Below are positions 38,817 through 45,845 of a stretch of DNA of 64,000 nucleotides, one piece after another. The position numbers and the translations under genes are program-made. The notes below the pieces were generated by a model, which saw nothing but the letters and a program-made list of their open reading frames with translations, was not told the DNA's origin and did not search any database. Source of the DNA: Edaphobacter paludis (GTDB taxonomy: Bacteria; Acidobacteriota; Terriglobia; Terriglobales; Acidobacteriaceae); assembly GCF_039993895.1 (NCBI RefSeq), contig NZ_CP121194.1, forward strand, positions 2,604,001 to 2,668,000, in the 5' to 3' direction. Positions within the stretch are counted from its first letter, which is position 1. Each line of letters starts with the position of its first letter.

Positions 38817-38846
38817 TTGACACATGAACGATAAGAACCTTAGACT
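38817..38846 (+). promoter_or_regulatory. Promoter of the serine recombinase
   Basis: TTGACA (38817-38822), 18-bp spacer, TAGACT (38841-38846), matching a sigma-70-type promoter. Transcription would start near 38853, about 19 bases before the recombinase ATG. Confidence 0.55.
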
Positions 38847-38861
38847 CTACACTGACACATG
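38818..38861 (+). repeat. Direct repeat TGACACATG bracketing the promoter
   Basis: TGACACATG occurs at 38818-38826 and 38853-38861, 35 bp apart, one over the -35 box and one at the predicted transcription start. This is a layout suited to autoregulation by the recombinase or a partner. Confidence 0.5.
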
Positions 38862-38871
38862 GAGGTGTCCT

Positions 38872-39471
38872 ATGGTGGCAACGGCCAAGCGTGGGGGAAA
38901 GCGTATCGGATACGTCCGCGTAAGCAGCGTGGATCAGAACGTCGGCAGACAACTTGAGGGTGTTGACCTCGATAAGACGTTCACCGATAAGGCGAGCGGC
39001 AAAGACGTAAAACGTCCCCAGCTGCAGGCCGCTCTCGAATATGTACGTGACGGTGACATTTTCATTGTGCATAGCATGGACCGACTAGCCCGTAACCTTG
39101 TAGATCTTCGCACGATAGTGGAAGACCTCACACAGCGCGGCGTGCAGGTTCAATTTGCCAAAGAACAATTGACCTTCACAGGGGACGACACATCGGCTGC
39201 GAAATTGCTTCTTTCAGTAATGGGCGCAGTAGCAGAATTTGAGCGGTCCATGCTGAAGGAACGCCAACGCGAGGGTATCGCGCTAGCGAAGAAAGCGGGC
39301 GTCTACAAGGGTCGCAAGCCATCCCTGACACCTGAACGTGCGCAAGAGCTAAGGGCGCGTGTAGAGGCGGGAGAGAAGCGAGCCGGGTTGGCTCGGGAGT
39401 TCGGCATCTCTCGGGAGACGCTCTACCAGTACGCCCCTGTCCGTGATGTACCGGTTTCTGCGCGAGCGTAA
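38872..39471 (+). CDS. Serine recombinase (resolvase/invertase family)
   Basis: 199 aa. N-terminal catalytic domain RIGYVRVSSVDQN with nucleophile Ser18, then HSMDRLARNLVDL and the long E helix region LSVMGAVAEFERSMLKERQREGIALAKKAG. A short C-terminal helix-turn-helix (RAGLAREFGISRETLYQYAPV) is present. Length and layout match Tn3-type resolvases and Hin-like invertases. The ATG at 38872 has GGAGGTG 4-5 bases upstream. It may resolve multimers or invert a segment within the island; no transposase lies nearby. Confidence 0.93.
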   Translation: MVATAKRGGKRIGYVRVSSVDQNVGRQLEGVDLDKTFTDKASGKDVKRPQLQAALEYVRDGDIFIVHSMDRLARNLVDLRTIVEDLTQRGVQVQFAKEQLTFTGDDTSAAKLLLSVMGAVAEFERSMLKERQREGIALAKKAGVYKGRKPSLTPERAQELRARVEAGEKRAGLAREFGISRETLYQYAPVRDVPVSARA

Positions 39472-39818
39472 TGCTGGGTATCAACGAGGAGCGGACCCAC
39501 GACCAGACATACTTTGTCCGGAAACTGGGTCCCCTGCATAACGTCCCTAACCAACCCTGTCGATTAGCCCGTGCCGGGGATCCCCTCCCGACTCCGAGAA
39601 AAATTCCGTATTGGCGCGGCTGACACGGTCGTATTGGACCAGACTCCTCCTTTCGATTGGCCATCACTCCGTTTCACACATTCGGGACAAGACATATGGC
39701 CACGCCGATATGGACGATTTCTTCACCCGCGAATCGATCTACCTAAATTGGGTATGCAAAATACCATGCTTATGAGGCATTAATTCTGTATTTACATATA
39801 GATAGATCCATTTTGAGG
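39472..39818. other. Gene-free stretch between recombinase and HNH-like gene
   Basis: About 350 bp between convergent genes. No coding region, strong hairpin or repeat that I can support. Short frames here lack ribosome sites and protein-like composition. Confidence 0.5.
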
Positions 39819-40601
39819 TCAAGAAGGGTACTCAGAAGAGGGGGGACTAACCGCTCTAGAACTGGTAGTTTTGCTGCGCACTCGACGATTTCGTGCCTGA
39901 ATGTCATAACCGCTCCATCTGCAGTTTTCGGGCGAATAATGACCGTTGGGATTGATCCTGTCGAGAGTCATTCCCCGCGGTCTGGGCCCCATATCAAGGA
40001 CGAAGAGTTGGAAGTTATCGAGCCAACGTTCACAAATGCTAATACCTCGGCCACCGTAATCTGCGTATTGAAGGTGTCTCGTGTTTGTGCATCTCTGCTT
40101 CATATTCCTCCAACTCCCGTAGGTGTCTTTGAGGCAAGAACATCTTCGGTTTCCCTTGCGAATTTGTCGTGCCTGCGCAAACATCACCAGGGGACAATAA
40201 GCACAAACTGCAACCCATATCGTTGATGGACGCGACGGACTATCCGGATCCGCTTTACCGAGTGCCATCAAGTTCCCAAAACGCGACAGAACCATCTTCC
40301 CCATTTTCCGTCGTAGCTTTCGAGCCTTGAGACAGCCGCAACTCTTCGTATGGCCACTCCGTAGATCGGTCAATCGGGCGACACATTCGCGTCCACAGAT
40401 ACAGCTACACAGCAGTCGTATGCGGTGTGAGGCGTCATTTGCAACGCGTTTCTTGACTGTCAGGTCAGAGAACTTTTGGCCCTTGGCAACACGTTTAGGT
40501 AGTTGCAGCTCGCAACAAGCTCCAGCGGTCACTACCGCTTCACTGTTCGCGTCGGTAATTTCGTAAGTCATTGATAACAAAGAGATCATCCTTTCTTCCA
40601 C
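39819..40601 (-). CDS. HNH-like phage/mobile-element protein
   Basis: About 260 aa (start GTG at 40601; ATG at 40571 or 40589 also possible). N-terminal half has several CxC and CGC cysteines that look like zinc-ribbon units (CSCICGRECV, SCGCLK). The C-terminal part YGSWRNMKQRCTNTRHLQYADYGGRGISICERWLDNFQLFVLDMG, then GMTLDRINPNGHYSPENCRW, is a motif common in phage and mobile-element HNH/homing-endonuclease-like proteins. The catalytic His is not clearly placed, so it may be a binding protein rather than an active nuclease. Convergent with the recombinase. Confidence 0.65.
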   Translation of the reverse strand: MEERMISLLSMTYEITDANSEAVVTAGACCELQLPKRVAKGQKFSDLTVKKRVANDASHRIRLLCSCICGRECVARLTDLRSGHTKSCGCLKARKLRRKMGKMVLSRFGNLMALGKADPDSPSRPSTIWVAVCAYCPLVMFAQARQIRKGNRRCSCLKDTYGSWRNMKQRCTNTRHLQYADYGGRGISICERWLDNFQLFVLDMGPRPRGMTLDRINPNGHYSPENCRWSGYDIQARNRRVRSKTTSSRAVSPPSSEYPS

Positions 40602-40709
40602 ATACTATGCCAGTTGCCGCGTAAACTATTGAAAACAATAAGATTCACACCCTGAAAAACCACGGCTGGCCTTCGCTCGCTATATGAGTAATGCTGTTGC
40701 CCTTAATGA

Positions 40710-41063
40710 TCAGCTGCTAGCCCGTCGTGCCTGATGCCTAGCCCTTCTTCCCCTCCTCTTCAGCTTTCCCCTTTTCTTCTTGGCCAGCTTCGCCTGTACC
40801 TCCTCCTCAGTTAGCGGTCTAATGCGCGGGGCAAAGGTCTCAATGGACACCGAGCCTTCTTGCCCGGGGAGGATTGAAGGCCTCACGTGGCCGCATTCGA
40901 GGTGGATGATGGGGCGGCGGTAGGGACTGAGTGAGACTCGCGAGGCGGCCCGCATATCTCCGCACTGCACGCATAAGAGGCGGTCCCCCCGTCTAACCGA
41001 AGTCTGCGGATTTCTATAGACGGGTTTTCTCTTGGCGGATAGCGAGGACCTGCGAGCAGTCAT
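40710..41063 (-). CDS. Small basic protein with a possible zinc ribbon
   Basis: 117 aa with CVQCGD and ECGH (a plausible Cys4/Cys3His zinc site) and a very basic C-terminus (KKKRGKLKRRGRRARHQ). It overlaps the upstream HTH gene by 4 bp (ATGA), so the pair is an operon. Likely nucleic-acid-binding; not recognised further. Start ATG 41063. Confidence 0.6.
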   Translation of the reverse strand: MTARRSSLSAKRKPVYRNPQTSVRRGDRLLCVQCGDMRAASRVSLSPYRRPIIHLECGHVRPSILPGQEGSVSIETFAPRIRPLTEEEVQAKLAKKKRGKLKRRGRRARHQARRASS

Positions 41064-41296
41064 TGAACCCTCGATTCAACGATGAAGGTTTCCAGCGCCT
41101 CTTTAGGGATGCGAAGCACGCGGTATCGCCGTTTGAAACGAGATTCACCGCTCCCTAGGTCCACGACCCCGGGGCGTTTCTCGAACCACCTGATGATTGA
41201 ATCTGGACTAACTTTTAGGATTGATGCGACCTCTTGCGAGGTCAGGTATTCAGTTGAAATTGGCTGCAATGCAGTTCTTTCACTTCGCCCGCGCAA
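41060..41296 (-). CDS. Helix-turn-helix protein, excisionase-like
   Basis: 78 aa. LTSQEVASILKVSPDSIIRWFEKRPGVVDLG followed by RRYRVLRIPKEALETFI is the MerR/excisionase winged-helix layout. The start is a TTG at 41296. On an integrated island an excisionase (recombination directionality factor) is expected, and this is the best candidate. It is translationally coupled to the basic zinc-ribbon-like gene. Confidence 0.7.
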   Translation of the reverse strand: MRGRSERTALQPISTEYLTSQEVASILKVSPDSIIRWFEKRPGVVDLGSGESRFKRRYRVLRIPKEALETFIVESRVQ

Positions 41297-41676
41297 TGTT
41301 GACTTCGGGCTTCGGCAGACGGCTACAACACGTCTGATTTCGTAGCGACCGAATTGCGTCGCGTACGCTCACTTTCCAAGCTCAATGCGGAAGCACACTA
41401 TCTTACCGCCGTCATCTGCTTGGAGCAGGGGTCAGGCAAAACCCGACTTCATAAGCCTACCACGAGTGCGTCTGAAAATCAAGTGTAAGCCGCTACATCC
41501 CAAGGACATGCACTTGTAACAGAAGCTCTTGGGAATTTCGATTTTCAGCCTCAAACCTCGTTCCCATCCTCGGCTTGCGTCAAGTTGTGCCCTCATTCGG
41601 ACCGAATGCGAATTTCGGTTTTAGGGAACCATTTCACACATCGTTGGCCGACCTCGAACGTCGTACCATATTCTGA
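41297..41676. other. Divergent spacer upstream of the MmeI-like gene
   Basis: 380 bp without a supported gene between the HTH gene (minus) and the restriction-modification gene (plus). It should contain both promoters. I do not see a clear -35/-10 pair or C-protein type operator. Confidence 0.4.
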
Positions 41677-44600
41677 ATGCCCAAAGAGAAGCAGGACTTT
41701 ATATCTCGCTGGCAGCAGTCAGAGGCAGCCGAGCGTTCCAATTACGCACTCTTCCTTTCAGAACTCTGCGACTTTCTCGATGTACCTCGGCCTGAGCCAT
41801 CCCAAGGCATCGAGGACTTCAACACGTATGTCATCGATAAGACCGTCGAAGTGCAGAATCTCGATGGCACGGTGTCCCGTGGCTTCATCGACCTCTACAA
41901 AAAGAATCACTTCGTTCTTGAAGCTAAGCAGGGCAGCAACCCGCTGAAACTTCAAGTAGATGACGAAAACAACCTGATTCTTTCCTCGCCCTCACCTCGC
42001 CCCCAGCGCCGCAGAGGCACAGCACTACGCGGCACACACGGCTGGGACGAAGCCATGCGCCGTGCCTACTATCAGGCGGAGGACTACGCCAAAGCATTGC
42101 CTGAGTGGCCTCCATTTCTTGTCACAGTTGACGTAGGACACTCGATAGAGCTTTATGCCGACTTTTCCCTAACGGGCAAAGCCTATCTTCCCTTTCCCGA
42201 TCCGCGTACCTATCGCATCCTTCTCAACGATCTGACCGTGCCTGAAGTTCGCGAACGTCTCCGGGCTCTCTGGCTCGATCCACACTCGCTCGACCCATCC
42301 CGCCGCACCGCTGAGGTCACGCGAGGCATCGCAGCAAAGCTAGCCAACCTCGCTCGCAATTTGGAGCAGAAGTACCCCGCAAAGGATGTTGCCGAGTTCC
42401 TTACCCGCTGCATCTTTACCTCATTTGCTGAGAATGTCGAACTCATTCCTAAAGACTGTTGGCTAAATCTCCTCAGGGACATCCGTGACCGCGAGAATGT
42501 AAAGTTCTTTCCGCAGATGGCATCATCGCTTTGGGAGACCATGAACACGGGCGGATTCTCACCGATCCTTCAAAGCGAACTCAAACAGTTCAATGGCGGT
42601 CTCTTTCAATGCACCAACGCCCTTCCGCTCACCCGAGATCAACTGGGGTTGCTCATTGAAGCCGCCGATTCAGATTGGCGCAATGTAGAGCCTGCTATTT
42701 TTGGAACGCTGCTCGAACGCGCTCTCGATAAGAAAGAGCGTTCATCTCTTGGCGCACACTACACGCCACGCGCGTACGTCGAACGCCTCGTCATTCCAAC
42801 GATTGTCGAACCGCTCCGTGAGGATTGGAATAATACCGTAGCGGCTATCGCTGATCTCGTCCACACTGACGATGTTGCCGAGGCTGTGCAGGTCGCTCGG
42901 GAGTTTCATCGGAAACTGTGCGACACCTATGTCCTCGATCCTGCCTGCGGTTCAGGTAACTTTCTGTACGTCGCCCTCGAACATATGAAGCGCCTTGAAG
43001 GTGAGGTGCTGGAAACGCTCGCTTCGCTCGGCCAGCCGCAGGAACTCTACACCGTCAATCCACACCAACTGCTCGGTATCGAACTCAACCCACGCGCCGC
43101 CGTCGTCGCAGATCTCGTCCTTTGGATCGGCTATCTACAGTGGCACCTGCGCACTCGCAGTTCCGAGCAGATACCCATTCCGGTCATCAGCAACTTCCAC
43201 AACATCACGCACCAAGACGCATTAATAATTTACGGCCAGAAAGTTCCGGCAGTTGATTTAGAAGGTAACGAGGTGAAGGAATGGGACGGCGTAACTACAA
43301 CCATGCATCCCGTCACCGGCTGGGAAGTTCCTGACGAAACCGCCCGCCGAACGATCTATCACTACCATGGCGCGAAGCAGTCGCTTTGGCCCTCTGCGGA
43401 CTTCGTAATCGGTAATCCTCCATTCATCGGCGGCAAGGACATGCGTCAAGAACTCCCCGGCGGCTATACTGACACCCTTCGGCAGGTCTACCAAGACGTT
43501 CCTGATTCGGCTGACTTCGTCATGTTCTGGTGGCAACATGCCGCCGAACTCGCACGCTCGGGTAAAGTTCGTCGCTTCGGCTTCATCACCACGAATTCCT
43601 TAACACAAGTCTTCAATCGCAGGGTCGTTGCACAGAACCTAAGTGCTGCCAAAAACCCGCTCTCGCTGATTTTCGCCATCCCCGATCATCCGTGGCTGAA
43701 GGCCCTGACGTCAGACGAAGAAACAATCAGTAAGGCCGCAGCCGTGCGTATCGCGATGACTGTCGCCGAACGCGGCGAGCACGAAGGACACCTCTATCAT
43801 GTCATCAGCGAGGGCGATACAGGGACCGAAGGAACTGCCGTTGAACTCTCTGACAGTGTCGGCAAGATCTTGGCCGATCTGCGCATCGGTGCTGACGTTT
43901 CCGGAGCTGCCGCGCTGCAATCGAATGAAGGGCTTAGTTGCCCGGGGGTCAAACTTCACGGAGCGGGTTTCATCGTTTCTCCTGAAGAGGCGGAGACGCT
44001 CGGCCTTCGCCGGATTCCAGGCTTAGAACAGCACATCCGTCCTTACCTCAATGGTCGAGACCTCACAGGAACTTCACGAAACAAACTTGTGATCGACCTT
44101 TTCGGCCTCTCCGCAGCAGAGGTCCAAGAACGCTTTCCGGAGGTCTACCAATGGGTATACGACCGCGTGAAGCCAGAACGGGATGAGAATCGGCGCGCCA
44201 CTTATAGCGAGAACTGGTGGACGTTTGGCGAACCTCGTGCCAACTTCCGGCCAGCCCTCAAGGGCTTGTCTCGCTACATCGCTACCGTCGAAACTGCCAA
44301 GCACCGGGTATTTGTCTTCGTCGATGCATCCGTTCTTCCAGACAATCGCCTCGTGAATTTTGCCTTTAGCGACGGATTTGACCTCGGAGTATTGTCAAGC
44401 TCGATCCACGTCGCATGGACGCTAGCAGCGGGTGGCACTTTAGAAGATCGTCCCATTTATACAAAGAGCCGCTGTTTTGATCCATTCCCATTCCCCGATT
44501 GTAAAGACGTTCAAAAGCGTGTCATCCGTGACCTCGCGGACCGCCTTGACGCCCACCGCAAGCGGCAGCAGGAACTGCATCCTTCGCTGACTCTTACAGA

Positions 44601-45117
44601 GATATACAACGTGCTTCAAAAGCTGCGCAGTAACGAAGACTTGACCGAGCAGGATCATCACATTTACGACGCCGGTCTGGTTGGCACGCTCCGCGAACTC
44701 CATGAGAATCTCGACCTGGCCGTCTTCGACGCGTACGGCTGGTCCTACAACCTCACCACCGAGCGAATCCTCGAACACGTCGTTGCCCTTAACGCCGCAC
44801 GTCACGCGGAGGAAGCCTCCGGGCTGATCCGCTGGCTACGTCCCGAGTATCAAGCTCCCAGCTACATCCCCAAAACCGCTACCCTCGAAGGTTTTATCGA
44901 GGAAGTCCCGACTACCCGCCGCAAACAGCCATGGCCGTCCGCCATCCCTGACCAATTCCGCATAGTCAAGGACGCCATGCGTTCGGAAAGCCCTCAAACG
45001 CCACAACAGATTGCAGCTAATTTCCGTCCTGCACCCCGCACGCGAGTCGCCGAAATTCTCGCCACCTTGACGGCACTCGGGCAAGCGCGGGAATCGTCAG
45101 GCCGGTATTCAGTGTGA
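41677..45117 (+). CDS. MmeI-like single-chain restriction-modification enzyme (type IIG/IIL-like)
   Basis: 1146 aa, longer than the roughly 920 aa of MmeI. An N-terminal PD-(D/E)xK nuclease site is visible as Asp72-X9-Glu82-Ala-Lys84 (FIDLYKKNHFVLEAKQG), the same spacing as MmeI. A helical connector with LGAHYTPRAYVERLV precedes the methylase core: motif I LDPACGSGNF (420-429) and motif IV NPPF (580-583), an N6-adenine methyltransferase type. A target-recognition region follows, and the C-terminal tail (PQTPQQIAANFRPAP...) resembles a small helical domain. One protein can therefore both cut and protect DNA, with no separate subunits required. It is the last gene of the island before attR. Confidence 0.9.
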   Translation: MPKEKQDFISRWQQSEAAERSNYALFLSELCDFLDVPRPEPSQGIEDFNTYVIDKTVEVQNLDGTVSRGFIDLYKKNHFVLEAKQGSNPLKLQVDDENNLILSSPSPRPQRRRGTALRGTHGWDEAMRRAYYQAEDYAKALPEWPPFLVTVDVGHSIELYADFSLTGKAYLPFPDPRTYRILLNDLTVPEVRERLRALWLDPHSLDPSRRTAEVTRGIAAKLANLARNLEQKYPAKDVAEFLTRCIFTSFAENVELIPKDCWLNLLRDIRDRENVKFFPQMASSLWETMNTGGFSPILQSELKQFNGGLFQCTNALPLTRDQLGLLIEAADSDWRNVEPAIFGTLLERALDKKERSSLGAHYTPRAYVERLVIPTIVEPLREDWNNTVAAIADLVHTDDVAEAVQVAREFHRKLCDTYVLDPACGSGNFLYVALEHMKRLEGEVLETLASLGQPQELYTVNPHQLLGIELNPRAAVVADLVLWIGYLQWHLRTRSSEQIPIPVISNFHNITHQDALIIYGQKVPAVDLEGNEVKEWDGVTTTMHPVTGWEVPDETARRTIYHYHGAKQSLWPSADFVIGNPPFIGGKDMRQELPGGYTDTLRQVYQDVPDSADFVMFWWQHAAELARSGKVRRFGFITTNSLTQVFNRRVVAQNLSAAKNPLSLIFAIPDHPWLKALTSDEETISKAAAVRIAMTVAERGEHEGHLYHVISEGDTGTEGTAVELSDSVGKILADLRIGADVSGAAALQSNEGLSCPGVKLHGAGFIVSPEEAETLGLRRIPGLEQHIRPYLNGRDLTGTSRNKLVIDLFGLSAAEVQERFPEVYQWVYDRVKPERDENRRATYSENWWTFGEPRANFRPALKGLSRYIATVETAKHRVFVFVDASVLPDNRLVNFAFSDGFDLGVLSSSIHVAWTLAAGGTLEDRPIYTKSRCFDPFPFPDCKDVQKRVIRDLADRLDAHRKRQQELHPSLTLTEIYNVLQKLRSNEDLTEQDHHIYDAGLVGTLRELHENLDLAVFDAYGWSYNLTTERILEHVVALNAARHAEEASGLIRWLRPEYQAPSYIPKTATLEGFIEEVPTTRRKQPWPSAIPDQFRIVKDAMRSESPQTPQQIAANFRPAPRTRVAEILATLTALGQARESSGRYSV

Positions 45118-45127
45118 GCGTCACAAT

Positions 45128-45146
45128 TTGCCTTACTTTTGCCTTA
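45128..45146 (+). repeat. Right 19-bp terminal repeat (tandem TTGCCTTA boxes)
   Basis: TTGCCTTA-C-TTTTGCCTTA, identical to 33452-33470 except the one central base, in the same orientation, 79 bp inside attR. Together they fit integrase arm sites. Confidence 0.65.
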
Positions 45147-45224
45147 TAAACCTGCCCACGGAGCGTTTCGTTCGTTTTTATTGCATTTGAAATGAGATAT
45201 TTATCGTATTATCAATTGCTAACT

Positions 45225-45255
45225 TCGGTTCGATCCCGACCCGCGCCTCCAAAAT
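45225..45255 (+). repeat. attR: right 31-bp direct repeat
   Basis: Exact copy of 33378-33408, a tRNA-Cys 3' fragment not attached to a functional tRNA. It marks the right end of the island. Confidence 0.95.
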
Positions 45256-45268
45256 TCAGCAATTTAGA

Positions 45269-45293
45269 AGCCCTCCAGACCGGAGGGCTTTTT
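45269..45293 (+). terminator. Rho-independent terminator, displaced from tRNA-Cys
   Basis: AGCCCTCC / GGAGGGCT stem (8 bp) with a 5-base loop and a T run. It lies 14 bp past attR, the place of the tRNA-Cys terminator before integration. Confidence 0.88.
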
Positions 45294-45390
45294 GCTCTGT
45301 AGCGAGAATTTGAGCGCATGCGCAATCGTGGGGAGGCCCGCCGAAGTGTTTACCAACGGGCAGTGGTGTTCAGTGCTCCCAGGTAAGACG

Positions 45391-45422
45391 GAAGAGGGCC
45401 GCGAGTTGTCGCGGCCCTCTTC
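45391..45422. other. Long perfect stem-loop between attR and the polysaccharide locus
   Basis: GAAGAGGGCCGCGA pairs with its complement over 14 bp around a GTTG loop. There is no clear U-tract on either strand; it could be a bidirectional terminator or a structured RNA element. Confidence 0.55.
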
Positions 45423-45459
45423 ATACGTTGATGGGGACAGAAGCTATCGAAACGGTGCG

Positions 45460-45687
45460 TTAGTGGAGCACCTGAGCTGCAGGAGTGGGCGTGCGGGGGC
45501 ACCCAAGCCAGTCTTCTTCTATATCAAGAAGCATCATGGCATAGGCAATGACAGCGGCGGGATCCTGTTGGTGGCCGAGATCGATCTGGCGCTGGATGCG
45601 TTGCGTGGTGGAGATATCAAGATTGAGATTGCTGGGAAGGGTATCGTTTCTCACTAGGCTGTCCTCTGAAGTTTTGGTTAGTGCCAT
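45460..45687 (-). CDS. Possible small protein of unknown function
   Basis: 75 aa from an ATG at 45687: MALTKTSEDSLVRNDTLPSN then QRIQRQIDLGHQQDPAAVIAYAMM and a Pro-rich end. The composition is protein-like, with no Shine-Dalgarno sequence. An overlapping plus-strand frame (45292-45657) is also open but looks less natural. Function unknown. Confidence 0.4.
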   Translation of the reverse strand: MALTKTSEDSLVRNDTLPSNLNLDISTTQRIQRQIDLGHQQDPAAVIAYAMMLLDIEEDWLGCPRTPTPAAQVLH

Positions 45688-45845
45688 CGAGCCGGTTGGC
45701 ACGTCTCGCATGTCTTGATACGATGCCAGTTGCGTGAATGGGGGTGCCTGGGATAACGAAATAAATTTCTCGATACCGGGTAGTAAGTTCCCAGAGGCGG
45801 GGCATTTCTTCCTAAATATCCACTTATTTATTTTATTTGAAGTTT

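Larger units (their letters stand above)
38465..38871. other. Divergent intergenic region between the DUF262 gene and the serine recombinase
   Basis: About 400 bp without a gene. It must hold the cassette promoter on the minus strand and the recombinase promoter on the plus strand. It carries repeated TGACA-type words and two TCTAGGG copies (38775-38781 region and 38803-38809 region), and an imperfect TGTCAG...CTGACA inverted pair (38739-38771), consistent with recombinase binding sites. Confidence 0.5.
33378..45255 (+). mobile_element. Integrative genomic island in tRNA-Cys
   Basis: An element of about 11.85 kb bounded by a 31-bp direct repeat. The tyrosine integrase gene is just inside the left end, as is usual for tRNA-site islands. 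Cargo: a four-part DUF262/DUF3696-ATPase cassette, a serine recombinase, an HNH-like protein, an excisionase-like HTH and an MmeI-like restriction-modification enzyme. By eye, 35-38.5 kb is richer in A+T than the flanks. No conjugation or phage structural genes are visible, so it may depend on a helper or use only site-specific recombination. Confidence 0.92.

Noticed and set aside
41677..45117. BREX PglX or DISARM methylase
   Set aside because: No brx, pgl or drm partner genes nearby, and an MmeI-type nuclease motif is present in the same chain.
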